Below are positions 41,601 to 52,733 of a stretch of DNA of 64,000 nucleotides, piece after piece. The position numbers and the translations under genes were made by a program. Every line of letters begins with the position of its first letter. Position 1 is the stretch's first letter. The notes below the pieces were generated by a model. It had not been told where the DNA came from and searched no databases. It saw only the letters and a list, made by a program, of their open reading frames with translations. The DNA comes from Dipylidium caninum (lineage: Eukaryota > Platyhelminthes > Cestoda > Cyclophyllidea > Dipylidiidae). The stretch spans positions 248,001 to 312,000 of the forward strand of contig QEYB01000221.1 in the NCBI GenBank assembly GCA_017562135.1. The letters are read 5' to 3'.

Positions 41601-44600
41601 AACAAAAGGATAAAAGTGGGCAAAATAATTGGTCATAAGTATGTTCACTATGAGAAGCAGGGTCATTTTTTACGCTACCATAAACAAATGCGAAACGATG
41701 TTTATATTAGGATGGCCCGTAATCGAGACCACGTAATACTAAACGTCAATCTTGCCGGATGGCTAGCGCAATCATTTCGACCAAATCCATTTGGAACAGT
41801 CTCCTATTTAAAAGATTACATGAGTCCTGAATTATGCAAACTATAGCTTTTTAGGTTACCAAATTACTGCAAAATCGTTGAGTTTACCTGATCTACGAAA
41901 GTCTCGTTAAAATTGTTGGCAGCCATCCATCGGTGCAGGCGGTTGAGCGCTGTCTTAGCCTTAATCATACCGGTGGCTACATTCACCTCTTTATCCCAAG
42001 ACGCATAGAACCTCTTCTCCGAGACTACGTCAATCTGATGAGGCACTAATTCATCGTATCCACGTGTGGAAGCAGTGGAGCAAGCAGCCATTGCCACTAG
42101 CGCTGCGGAGGGAAGGTGATCAAAGACGGTGCGTTTCACAGCAGGGGCAGGGTTGTCGTGCGTTTGGTCGTAAAAGAGGGCGTGAGCTACTGTGGGCAAA
42201 AGACGACGTTTTAACACGGCGTGAGGAAAACCACCAGCTGGATAGTGCCCTCCAAAGTAGTGCACCAAACGTCCTTCATCATAACAATCATGTGCAGACA
42301 GAGCCTCTGTAAGAGAAAAAAGAATATACAAATCCACAATCAACCACCCCAATCACTTGTCAGCAATGAGAGCATATAATTGGTTGATGTGATCAGAAAA
42401 AGGTCGAAATGCTAAGAAAGAATAACCCTGAGAGCGGATGACGATCCTTTCCCAATTGTCACTTCAATGTGAAATATTATGGGTAAATGGATTTGTGAGG
42501 GGTAGGATGGATTTTAAGCTTATATCAAGAGAAAGTAAATGTTAAAACGCTACGCGAAACCAAAGTAGTGTTTATATCACCATAAATGACAGAGATCGCC
42601 ACAAAAAAACTTTTGAAGTTGTTTTGCTTAAGTGAATAAATGGTCATGACATAGACATATCCAAATTCAAAAGCGCAGTAAACCTAGCAATAGATAATGA
42701 TTAGACTTACCCCCATTTTACGTGATAGGCTGTACAAATTGAAGGAATTCCAAAAATATTGCGACTAAGTACCTAAATTGTTTTCCTAAGATTAAGAGAC
42801 TTAACATTCCACGAAATCCTTGCAAAAAGGCATTAACGACATGATATTCAGCTCACCGCGAACTAGTGAACATATGCCTAGTTTGTTGAGAATGAGGTTG
42901 TCAGTTTTTTCATCATTGGTGAAGACCTCTCCAAGAACGTAGATGCTGGGTCGCACCTCCCTACAAACGTCGAGCACTGCCTGTGCCACATGAAGGGGTG
43001 TGCTATGACAATTATCCAAACGCACAGCGTGGAAAATCCGTGCCGTCAGGCGTGCATATTCCAGCATGCGTTCCCACAGATAGGGGCAGTCCTCGGGTTT
43101 ATCACCGTAGCTGAGGAAACAGAAAACTTTTGCGAGTCATTCAAGAACAGGTTAAGTAGCTACCTTACGACTGTTACCGTATAAATGTTTAGCAGAACCA
43201 TCGATGATAATAGGGTAAGCCCACTGATTTTGTTATATACTTTCCTGACAACCTAATCAGAAAACGCATTACAAAAAATATTCGGTTAAAGTTGCTCTAG
43301 TCTCCATGTTCGCAGATTAACAATAAGTGAAAAGTCCCATATTTTCTTTTTCACATTTCTTCGAGACAATCCCCAAGAATCAACATAACTTATTTACTGT
43401 TTAGTTAAACAAAAAACATCTAATAATCTGTTTACTGACTTACCGGAGCTTAACAGAGTCACCCCATATCACTAATTCGCGTCTCAGATAGATGTTCGAG
43501 TCGACGTCAGCGAAGTTCTTGATAGAGCAACTATTAATAACCCAACCATTGCAGGCCATGACGTATTTTGCACGGTCGCCAGTTGCTAATTTTTCTGCCT
43601 CCTCAGCAGTTTCCATATGATCGTCGGTACAGAAAAAGTACCTAAAGGAAGTACAAGTGGAGACGCTGCTTAGTTTATTTTTCCATTACCACAAGAACTT
43701 CATGAATGAAGCTCAACTATATCTACTTTGAAGAATCCGGTCCAAGTTATTTAGATTGCCAATGTTATAAACTAAAAAACAAGGCAGCAGATTTACAAAC
43801 GACACTTTCAGGTAACCAGGGCTATCAAGTGACCAATATATTCACTCACTAACCATATGGTCTTTAGTAACATACACAACGCCATAAGTTCATACCTAGG
43901 ACCCGAGTTCCTGTAGTGATGAAATCTAGCCTTTTTCACCATTGAGGTCAGAAACGGAATTAATAAAACAATGCACGCATGCATCTCTTAAGAAGAGTGA
44001 AAATAGCGCAAATAATTTAGGCAATTTTTTGGTTGCAAACTTACCTGTCGACTAATGGCGTGGACATGGAAACAGTACCGAGAAGGGGTCCCGTGGGATC
44101 CATAAAACGGTAGCGAGCGCCATTGGCGACGCATTCAGCAGCACAGCGGAGGTTGTGGACCGTAGCCTCCTCGGCGTTACGATTCATATCTGCGAGGCGA
44201 ATACTAAGATTATGCGCAGCAACGTCAGGTGTGTCGTGGCCGAAAATCTCCTTAGCTAAACCAAAGTCAATAGTCGCACCCAACCGCCGACCAGCGCGTG
44301 ATCCCACTATCCGAAGAGTGAGCGAGGCATCTGCTCCAACGTAGGGCGACGGGTCAGTACCCTTAACTAGGAAAAAGGGGAGTTATGTTTCACCGAGTTG
44401 GTTTCTTGTTTTTCGTCAAGTTAGAATAACACTTAACTACAACTGCCGCACAAGAACCCGGTAGTATACATTCACTTATGAATAAATAGCCATCGATCTA
44501 ACCACCTACTCATAGGTGAAAACAAAGTCAAATAAGACAAGATAATGACCAAAATGAAAGTAGACACAATAAGTTATAAGGAAAAATGATTCTAGTCACA

Positions 44601-46020
44601 TCAACATTGAGTATTCTCTAGAAGTATACTTCAAGAATTATAAGGCTTAAAAATGGTTCACTTTGACAGGCAGTAATTCAAGTTTCACACGATATATTTA
44701 TACAATACGAAGAAACAAGGAAAAATAGTCGAAGTACTAAACAAAATTTGGCAAACCAAAACTACTTCCACGAAAGATGTAGTTAGATGGCTTTATGAAC
44801 ATTGGAGATAAAAGCCTTATACACCTTATAACGGAAAAAATTTTAAGAAACAAAGAATGTTAAATGGATTAGATTACACTTACTCAACCATTGCTTGAAC
44901 TCTTCAGCAACCACGTCGATATCTGCCTGATAGAATTCATGGAGTTTAAGTTCTTTGAACTCATCAAAAAGATAGGTACGCAGAGCATCCACATGCGAAT
45001 CAGAAGAACCAAAATTAACAGGGATATTTCGGTGCACCAGTTGCCCTTCAGCACAGAAAAGAGTGGCTCTCCAAATCGCCTGATCGACAAGAAAAGCAGG
45101 AACAAGATGAGGGGAGTTATGCAAATTATAACCGCACTCTGGATGTTCCTGCAGCCATGGCGAATTGATCGCCGTGTGATTCAATACAAGATCAGACATA
45201 CTCAAAATCGACCATTCAGTCTCCATCTCCTTCACTAGCTCTTCAATATCTTCCCAACCAACTTTCTTAATAGCAGAAGGGTCTGAAAAAGCTGAATTAA
45301 CCGCCAGCTGGTCCTTAAGGGAGTAGCCAGAGTTTGAAATACCCAGTTCCTTTTAAAAAAGGGAAACAAAAAAAGCAAAAAATGATAATATAAAGGTAAG
45401 TGCCCAATACGAAAAAGGGTTAATATTTACCTGAATAGGTGTGAAGTGAATCATATTGTAGCCGCATTCGTAAGCAACTCTGAGACGGTCACGCCATTCA
45501 GAAAATGGACCAAGATTTTTTGATATGCAAGTTTGTAACATTACTCCCTCCAGATCCCATTGAGCAAGACGATCGAGATCCTCGGGGTCGCCTACAGCAA
45601 ACCGACTCTCGACAACAAAGTAGCCCTGGCCACCAATTATTTGGAGCTCTTTGGTGCCGAGCATTTCCACTGTAAATGTAGAGCCATCGGTTGTGAATGT
45701 GAAGTGAAAAGCGCCGCTAGAGTGAATTGGTCCAAGCACAAAGTAGTCATCAAAGCGGTCCAGCTTTTTCAATGAGGGCTTAGGTTGAGTAATTGAAATT
45801 TCGTAGTAGCTTGTACGCACGAAAGGTTTTCCCGATACAGGATAGTTTGTAAAGAACCTGACATTCTTCCCAATCAAAGTCTCATCAAGTTTGAAACGGA
45901 TTATCCACTCTGAAGGGAATAGCAATTTGGTTGTGCTACATTACCTCTCTTGACCTTATAGAATAGGCCTTCGGTGTTCATGCCCAGGGTAAGGTAATAT
46001 TCAACAACCTGGTTTGCCAT
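32653..46020 (-). CDS. AGL: Glycogen debranching enzyme (amylo-1,6-glucosidase/4-alpha-glucanotransferase), complete
   Basis: Cytosolic bifunctional enzyme that works after glycogen phosphorylase. It moves a maltotriosyl unit off a limit-dextrin branch and then hydrolyses the remaining alpha-1,6 glucose. Exons, in transcript order: 46020-45945, 45909-45431, 45349-44884, 44366-44045, 43641-43444, 43110-42857, 42306-41888, 41597-41376, 40360-40142, 39661-39137, 38515-38240, 37061-36636, 36035-35592, 34432-34253, 33553-33350, 32769-32653. Together they make 4827 nt, about 1608 residues (vertebrate AGL about 1530), with all splice phases matching. The transferase half has TNYP near the N-terminus, IQEHPEC-like [22 protein letters not shown] (Asp about 546, putative nucleophile), GEVFTN (Glu about 575, putative acid/base) and THDN. 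The glucosidase half has SLAAGLPHF and [11 protein letters not shown] (Asp about 1136), [27 protein letters not shown] and [16 protein letters not shown] near the end. Intron 1 is only 35 nt; the others are 81-1178 nt. The gene is head-to-head with COX5B. Confidence 0.97.
45910..45944 (-). other. 35-nt mini-intron, AGL intron 1
   Basis: Read on the minus strand it starts gtaatg and ends cccttcag after a pyrimidine-rich stretch. Removing it joins exon 1, which carries the ATG and the residues YYLTLGMN, in phase to a frame starting [10 protein letters not shown]. The join matches the order of the AGL N-terminal beta-sandwich. It is one of the flatworm-like tiny introns in this window. Confidence 0.85.
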
Positions 46021-46872
46021 CTTAATTTGCGCAAAAGCTACTACGGGGCAAAATTATTTCAGCCACTTTATATCGCTATCGCGAGTGAGGACATTTAGCC
46101 TGATAAAAGAAGCTGCGTTAGTCACGTGTAACAAGAAAGCTTGTTTTTCACAAAAACAACCGTTTAAATGCGCACAAGTAAAAAATTACCACAGTGGGCA
46201 GTAAAACTAGTGACAAGTGTGCGGAATGGAGAAGAGTGTAAGAGAATTATGTCACAGGTCACATTGGTAAAATGAATCAACCTCTAATACTTATGCGTGA
46301 TAGGGGTTCATCTAATTCTCGTTTGAAAATAATTTCTCTCAACGAGCGGAGTAAACTAGACGGCTAACATAAAACTACGGTTCCTCGAAAATGCGAGTGT
46401 CATTGACGTTCGTCGTATTTCGTTAACTTCCCTCTACCTTTTTTCTTATAGGGGATAGGAGTATTTATTTTACCTTGGTAATGCACAATGAAGAAATTTA
46501 TCGAATATCAATTCGGATCGTTTGACGTATACGTGGAATTTTAAAGACAAACTGCAATACGGAACAGGTATGACATGCAGGAAAATCGACTTACCGAAGA
46601 GAGGAAGAGGTTTCTACACTGACTCGTATATGCACACCTTATTAAAAGGCTTAGAATAACTGGCGCCTAACTTGTTACGGACGAAAAAATCCTCATCAAC
46701 TAAATTTTGTCACCCAGTGTAGCATGGTCCATCGTTTCATAACAAGAAATTTTTACCAAATTAACCACAATTTATAAGCAAATAGAACCGCATTCTGGTT
46801 GTTATTAATTGGACTGAAATTTTTCGGAGGTTTCGATCGCCGAAATCGTATGGACTTCACCACTCTAACGAT
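46021..46872. promoter_or_regulatory. Divergent AGL/COX5B intergenic region
   Basis: 852 bp between the AGL start codon (minus strand) and the first possible COX5B ATG (plus strand). It must hold both 5' UTRs and both promoters, or one bidirectional promoter. I see no clear TATA box at a fitting distance from either start and no other gene. Sharing of control elements is an inference from the head-to-head order alone. Confidence 0.5.
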
Positions 46873-47720
46873 ATGCGCTTTGTCTGTACCCTTTATCCCA
46901 CTCGTATGGCTCTGAGAATACTGCCAATTTCATTGAAAGCTCGGGTATTCTCCAGCTTAGCCTGTCAGGCTCCGCCAAATAGCGTCTATTCCCGAGTTCG
47001 AAATTTTATAATTTCTAATAAGATCCTCCAAGCCAGCGCCGGTATATGCTACCGCTTTTTTTATGTTTTAGTTGATGTTCCTCTAGATTGCGAACCAACT
47101 AAATCCCTCAGTACCATTCAAAAGGAACTTTTGGATCAGATTGAAAGTGTTGATGTACGTCTTGTGTTCTTATTGCTGCTTCTGTAGATCAATTATCACG
47201 AATTTAAAGTTAGGCGCGGCGGGCCGACGACTAAGGAAGCCCCCAACTTGATACCATTTCATGGAGAAAGGCGTATGGTCGGGTGCATATGTAAGCCTTA
47301 TTTTTTTGTTATTATTGATAAATTTGGTCCCCAACCACAGTTATGACGTACTTTTTTGTTTCACAAGGTCATGAAGAACAGCACCACATCAGTTACTTAC
47401 TTCTGCATCGGGGTCTCCCAATGCGTTGCAAATGCGGTCATTGGTTTAAATTAGTTGACTTCAATGAATACGAAGCGGCTCGAGACCGTTACTGGAAGAA
47501 AATAGAATCACAGCCGGAGAATCAGGAATTGATGACCAACTTGAATGATGCCGAAGTTGAATTACAAAAACTATTGGAAGCAAGCAAGTCTATGACTAGT
47601 CATTCTCCTGGTTCTTCGGAGATGTTAGATAAATTATCAGTACAGTGGAATAAGTATAAGAACGCTTACCATCTTATTAGGAAGAAAATTGATGAAGCTT
47701 GCATTACAGATATTCGTTGA
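46873..47720 (+). CDS. COX5B: Cytochrome c oxidase subunit 5B, mitochondrial, with long C-terminal tail
   Basis: Nuclear-encoded zinc-binding subunit of respiratory complex IV, facing the mitochondrial matrix. Exons: 46873-47041, 47072-47154, 47188-47290, 47368-47720 (708 nt, 235 residues). The introns are 30, 33 and 77 nt. A second in-frame ATG at 46906 gives 224 residues and a better presequence start (MALRILPISLKARVF), so it is the likelier start. The family core is clear: DVPLD, EAPNLIPF, RMVGCIC, HRGLPMRCKCGHWFKLV. The cysteine pairs CxC and CxC are the expected zinc ligands; the second pair is spaced as CxCG, not the vertebrate CxxCG. After the core, about 80 further residues rich in Glu, Lys and Gln continue to the stop, where human COX5B ends within about ten residues. 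This tail looks helical, perhaps coiled-coil. Intron 1 is a multiple of three and open, so retaining it would insert ten hydrophobic residues. Confidence 0.93.
47042..47071 (+). other. 30-nt mini-intron, COX5B intron 1
   Basis: It begins gtatatg and ends ttttttatgttttag with a strong pyrimidine tract. Splicing joins ...LQASA to VDVPLD in phase. Because 30 nt is a multiple of three without a stop, the frame is open either way. I infer the intron from its splice signals and from the poor fit of the inserted hydrophobic residues. Confidence 0.65.
47155..47187 (+). other. 33-nt mini-intron, COX5B intron 2
   Basis: It begins gtacgt and ends tgcttctgtag. The open frame stops at its end (TAG), and splicing joins ESVD to INYHEFKV in phase, leading to the conserved EAPNLIPF block. 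Splicing is therefore needed to make COX5B. Confidence 0.85.
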
Positions 47721-47920
47721 ATGCTGTTCACTGCGGACGGAATTAATATGTTGACATTAAATAATCTTACTTGCCACTACTTTTATCGCAGCTTATACGT
47801 TTTATCACGTCTAATTTGGGACCAGTTAACTTGTTTTCATGTTACAACACTTCTCAGTGGTCAAATCGCTCTTCTTCGTGATGTAATAACTTTGTATTTT
47901 ACACTGACTGTGCGCACGGA

Positions 47921-47926
47921 AATAAA
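47921..47926 (+). promoter_or_regulatory. Polyadenylation signal of COX5B
   Basis: AATAAA about 200 bp after the COX5B stop, followed by a T-rich stretch. No better signal lies closer to the stop. Confidence 0.55.
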
Positions 47927-48139
47927 CTTATTTATTTAATGAATTAATTTATTGCCGATGATTACTTGCACAAGATTATTTTTTCTTTTTGGCCAAGTTT
48001 CTCGGTGAGACTTCTTGAAGCGTCTTTCCTTTTTTCTATACTTTTATACTTCCTCTCAACTTTCTATTATTTGTTGACATCCTATCAAATTCATCCTTTA
48101 CCAGTACTTGTGACGATATAGCTTTAACTTTCTAAATTT

Positions 48140-48461
48140 TTAGCTTTTATTTTCGATGGAGGTGCGAGGCCTCACGTAGTGTTGTGGCAACTCTTTTGTA
48201 GATGGACGATAGGGTACTTTGTTTATGCATAGGACTGGTGAAGCTGCCCGGGTCAGTAAACGCTGAAACAAACGTATTTCCTTGCTGACAAGTTTATTTG
48301 TACAACAACTAAACTTTGCGGGAACGAGTCTCACTGACTTACAAACGTTGGTAATTCTCTCCTTTGAAGCGTAGCGAATGTTACTCTGAAAACCGATTAA
48401 ATTACAAACGCTAAAACCATAGAAATCAAGGTACAAGCATGTCGTTTGTGTACAAGATCAT
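48140..48461 (-). CDS. Candidate small hypothetical gene (62 codons, three exons)
   Basis: Weak candidate. Possible exons in transcript order: 48461-48435, 48385-48347 and 48262-48140, with introns of 49 and 84 nt. All junctions are phase 0 with GT-AG ends, and the last acceptor gtttgtttcag is good. The product would begin MILYTNDML and end RPRTSIENKS, basic and without a recognised domain. The last exon is the best supported. Intron 2 also contains a stronger gtaagt donor in another phase, which would change the frame of the last exon. It points towards the 3' end of COX5B and away from the plus-strand candidate at 48713. Confidence 0.2.
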
Positions 48462-48712
48462 ATATGGTGATAATAATGAGGAAAGTTGGCTTCTTATGAT
48501 ATTAAATAAGTAAAAAACGCCAGAGGAATGTTAGTTATTGGGCGGGAATCGGTTTCCTGTCGATAAGGGATGTTTATTCTGGACATCCAGATATTGAATT
48601 CTCTTGGGAGCGCGACAGTAGTGAAACAAAGCTCAAAAATTTTGGAGACAGGTTTAAGAGCGAGTGAATTCTTATAAGCTATGGGTGCGCCACATTGGCA
48701 CTATCTTTCATT

Positions 48713-49102
48713 ATGTCGAAGGGTGCTAGTAACGCACTTCCAAACATAATGGTGACGCAGAAAGTTGCATCGCTTCGTGAGTTGTTGTTGCACAAATCAG
48801 GACCTGCGACTTTTAGATTTCCGTTACCAATGAATTTAGTGCGTTGAGGGAGGCACATCCCTCAGTGGTGTATCCCCAAGATTGACGTCCCCGATACTGA
48901 TGCTAGAATATTTTCACTCCACATTCTCCGGGCTCATATTTCGACCGTGTTGTCGGCTTGCTAACACTGAAGCGCTTTTTAGCATATTCAGCCATCGGGA
49001 AGCTGTGATAAGGAAACTCGATTGGGTAGTAGACTTTACGAACAATTTGCGTCGTTTATTATCGGAGAATCAATCCATTCTACCATTATTGAATTACTTT
49101 GA
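48713..49102 (+). CDS. Candidate small hypothetical gene (about 103 residues, three exons)
   Basis: Candidate gene found by joining open stretches across tiny introns. Exon 1 48713-48838 starts with ATG and reads MSKGASNALPNIMVTQ. A 42-nt intron (48839-48880, gtgcgt...ccccaag) leads to exon 2 48881-48946. A 36-nt intron (48947-48982) leads to exon 3 48983-49102, ending FIIGESIHSTIIELL and a TGA. The second intron has a gctaac branch-like site and a tttttag acceptor. An alternative acceptor at 48865 would make intron 1 27 nt and stay in frame. Junctions are phase 0. I do not recognise the protein: it has no signal peptide or clear membrane segment and looks partly amphipathic. An AATAAA lies 270 bp downstream. 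Confidence 0.35.
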
Positions 49103-49372
49103 CCATGCATTAATATTCACTGAAATATTCGCGGTAATGCACCGAAAAGAGGCGAAAGATGAAAAATTCGCAAAGCAACGAACCAATGAGTTACAGAGGT
49201 AGGGCATTTCTGGCACAATTGGCGAAAATTGCTTTTGATCATTACAGGCAGTAATATACTTGCACTCATGCTTTAACTAAACAAAGGTGACAGAGTGGAG
49301 CCTTTTTCGTGGCAAATGATTGCATCTAGTGTTCGTGACATACGGCCACCTCAACCCTTTCTACGGAACATC

Positions 49373-49378
49373 AATAAA
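49373..49378 (+). promoter_or_regulatory. Possible polyadenylation signal of the 48713 candidate gene
   Basis: AATAAAG followed by a T-rich run, 270 bp after the candidate stop. It also sits inside an open frame starting at 49295, so it may be fortuitous. Confidence 0.3.
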
Positions 49379-51416
49379 GCATTTTTATGTAACCGACCTA
49401 ATAATGATGAAGGAACGCCACGAGACTTCAAGTTAGACAACTGTATCGGTTTAGGGTTTTTCTTCTCTTTCTATCGAATTGGTCTCAAGATTCTGCTGGG
49501 TAACCTTCTACAACGACACCGTGTCTTCCCTCATTCAGATAACGCGGATTCAACATATTCCGTGTTGAATTTTTTCTTTTGCGACATCAGTTTCAGGAAA
49601 CCCTACACCCTTTTCGCCTGTAAGAAGGAGGGTTGGTGACGTGAATATGATTAAGTATTTAGATCCAACTAGTCCTCGGGCAAGTAAGACTTCGTCAAAC
49701 TTGCTTCAACAGGCAAGTTATTCCTAACTCATCCTATCATATAATATGCTACGAAATAAAATGGCTCTGGACTGTTATTGCCATCCATGTCAGAGAGTTT
49801 CGATATTGGCGAGCAGTCCCGAGACGAGTGATAACGATCAATGAGACCATCGTTATATACACTGGCATTCATTTCAGAATTATAGACGGGTAAAGATATA
49901 ATCTCCGGGGCACCGCTAGCTCATAATTATTAGAGGAATAAGTGAACTCACCATTACAGAATAAGAAGGATTTGAGTATGATAAAGAAAGCAGTTGTCAA
50001 CAGTTAAAACAGTCATTCCATCAATTAAAATGCGGTCAAATAAGTGTGCCAGTTTCGAATAACGGCCACGGTTTCCGAAAAGTGACAGAGAATGTGACGC
50101 TATATCATAAAGAAAAGTGAACAATGAGACCGTAATTTGGCGTCTATTGAAAGGGAAAGAGCCCTATTACCCTTGGATACTGGTAGTTGCTATAAATTTT
50201 GCCAACTTACAAGTTTATAATGTCATTAATCTTATGGAAGAAGTCTGTTAGCCTCAGTCCAGATTAAAAAATGCTCGACATTGCCTGTTTCAACTGGCAT
50301 TAACCATGATAGCCGCATGAAAACAGATAGTGCACTGTTCGAATTTTGTACAGGGCACAAAAGACACTTTATTATGTATACATGGACAACCAAGTTGGCA
50401 AGCAAACCTATCGGTTGTCTCGATCTGTACACATACGTAACCTATGGGATATCTGGTTCTCCAGACATACGGAGCAGTACACGCTGATTTTAATCCGCTT
50501 TGTAAACTCACTTCTAGGTATCTTAAATAAGTGCCTGAAAAGCGATCCACATTTGCGGAAAGTTCCTAATGTGGGTGTTATAGTTTGAAGAAATAACGGG
50601 AACAAACACCCTGTACGGTGACAAAAACAATAGTGCTATGTAATCACTCTGGCTCTCGCTAGTCTATTACCAAAGACTATAAATGAAACCTATGGGATTC
50701 ACAGGCTTCCAATCCGATAGATGGTCTCTGGTTTAGATTTTAAAAATATTGCAACTTTAAAATATCAAATATCAGAACAGAGTTTATCAGATATTTAAAT
50801 TTTTGTCATAAGCTACGAAATATTTACTCAAAGGCATGATTCGTTTGATTTTTCGATAATCACAAAAGAATGTTTAAATGCATCGAGAAGCTATAACCAT
50901 GCGTGGATTAATGGTAGACTTCCTGCCGTCGCGGTCGTATTTTGGGACTAGAGAATCCCAGGTTAGTCTGCTAGTGATTCACGGTTGTTTTCGTTGTCCC
51001 CTAACGGAGTCTACTACCGCTTCTAAGACAGTTTAGCGGCGCACATGAGCTCCGAATACTAAATTGCCACTTTCAACGAGCAGTCCGGTGGAGGATAGGA
51101 TTGTACAGATACGAGTTGCACAACCTCAGATTAGCCACCAAATTTTCTGGTATAAGACTACCTCCGTTTCGAATCTGGTTGTAGCTGGTCGAAATCTGGC
51201 TTATAATAACCTATTTTTAGGTATATGATAATGCCCGGCTGACGGTTACCCTGAGACACTATACAACCGAACAACCCACAACTGACATCATTTAATGACT
51301 CTCGATCCTACGGAATACCAACTGAATAATGCGCCGTTACCCCCAGTAACTTACATTCGTTTCCCGAATAAATTTCGAAACCCGACTGAAAATGCCATGG
51401 CGTTAAGGGTTCTGGT
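49379..51416. other. Unassigned intergenic sequence
   Basis: No supported gene. An open frame from 49295 runs into this stretch. Its first part, ending in FKLDNCI before a possible gtttag donor, looks somewhat protein-like, but no partner exon or family could be found. The rest holds only short overlapping frames. Sequence near 51.0-51.6 kb is richer in G and C than its surroundings. Confidence 0.4.
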
Positions 51417-51422
51417 TTTATT
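51417..51422 (-). promoter_or_regulatory. Possible polyadenylation signal of METAP1D
   Basis: TTTATT on the plus strand reads AATAAA in the METAP1D direction, about 200 bp beyond its stop codon. Confidence 0.45.
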
Positions 51423-51624
51423 CAAATCTGTAGTTTCCCTGTAAACAGAACCGCGCTCAGTAGGACCTGGGCCTAGTACGACAGTGGACCGATACGGCGG
51501 GTTCCTTGGAAGGTATTGCAGGAGTCTAGAGACAGGTGATAAACTGGTCCGACGGGGCTCCCGGTGGTTTGTGCAGCATTAACGCGGTTTTCGGATTTGG
51601 AATGAAGGACTGGGTGGGTCCGGG

Positions 51625-52733
51625 TTATCGGGTCAACACGCGCACACCAGCGTCCGTGACAAGAACGGTCTCCTCAAACTGGGCGGTCAGTGCACCATCG
51701 GCAGTGCGAACGCACCACCCGTCATCGGCAACCACTGGTAATGCTGTATACTGCGATATTTCCTCAGAGAGATGCAACCCCACAGCTGGCGCGGCAATTG
51801 CTGGTTCTATCGTAAAGACATACCCAGGCCGCATTTGCAGTTCAGCGTCTGCGGTTTCCTTTTCATAAATGCAGTGTGCCACATAAGGTGGTCCATGGAA
51901 GTATTCTCCGATACCATGGCCCCCAATTCCTGCTATAACGCGGCATCCTTCCTCAAAGACTTCTTGGGAAATAGCCTTAAAGATAGCAGAGAATTTAGCT
52001 CCAGGGGCACAAGCTTCAATTCCTGCTTCGCACGCTCGTATAGCACAGCGGAGCAAATGGTTCTGAAGCAAGAATTCCTTTGGAGGGCGTTCGTTTTCAT
52101 CTACTACAAGGAAGGTCTCACATGCGTCACAATGCACTATTCCGGTAAAGATAGTGAGGTCCACTGACAAAAGGTCACCGGAATGCAGCACGTCTCTGGA
52201 GGATGGTAGTCCATGGATAGCAACATCGTTAAGTGAGGTGCACGCACAACTAAATTCAAAAAGGGAGAGAATTCTGCTATTTGAGACTTCGCGGGGTGTG
52301 TTAGTTGGTGTGGTTGTACCCTACCCTAGGGTGAGGCTATAGATTTTTCAGATTTTAAAAATGAGGATGCGGATATTCTATTTTGCCTTTGGCAAGCTTG
52401 CCTTGGGAAATCCTGATATCCGAGAGAAGAGGGGTAAACACGATATTTTAAGCACCTTTCTGCCACGAATGTTTCAATGTCAGCGGTCGAGATTCCGGGT
52501 GCTATAAGAGGCCTTATTTCTGTTAGGATCTTGCGTACGATGGACCCGGCCTTTTGCAATTCCTTAATGGAGGCGTCGTTTTGAGTAATAGGATGTTCGG
52601 GGATTGGTTCGTGTTTGCCAAGCACGTAATTTGGAGGTATGATTCCTTCATCTGTAAAGATCCTGGACTTCCTGTTGGCGAAAGATGATGCCCTTGCAAG
52701 TACCCTAGTCCACGGGGTACAGGGCCAGCGCAT
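51625..52733 (-). CDS. METAP1D: Methionine aminopeptidase 1D, mitochondrial-type
   Basis: Type I methionine aminopeptidase (M24A fold), removing the initiator methionine from new proteins, here probably in mitochondria. Exons: 52733-52402 and 52249-51625 (957 nt, 318 residues). The start is the ATG at 52733; the N-terminus MRWPCTPWTRVLARASSF is Arg-rich and poor in acidic residues, like a matrix presequence. The five metal ligands are all present: Asp141 (SVDLTIF), Asp152 (HCDACETF), His222 (GGHGIGEYF), Glu259 (FTIEPAI) and Glu303 (AQFEETV). Two substrate-site histidines, His123 (AIHGLP) and His229 (YFHGPP), are also present. No N-terminal zinc-finger region of cytosolic METAP1 is present. 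YPSSLGY followed by FPSCACTSLNDV fits the human segment with the same spacing only if the intron uses a GC donor. The gene ends in a TAA and faces TRNAU1AP head-to-head. Confidence 0.93.
52250..52401 (-). other. 152-nt GC-AG intron of METAP1D
   Basis: On the minus strand the exon ends cccaag and the intron starts gcaagc, then ends tttttgaatttag. AAG|GCAAG is the usual context of the rare GC donor class. No GT lies in the right phase between the conserved GYQDFP and the first stop in that frame, and using GC gives FPSCACTSLNDV with the spacing of other family members. Confidence 0.8.
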
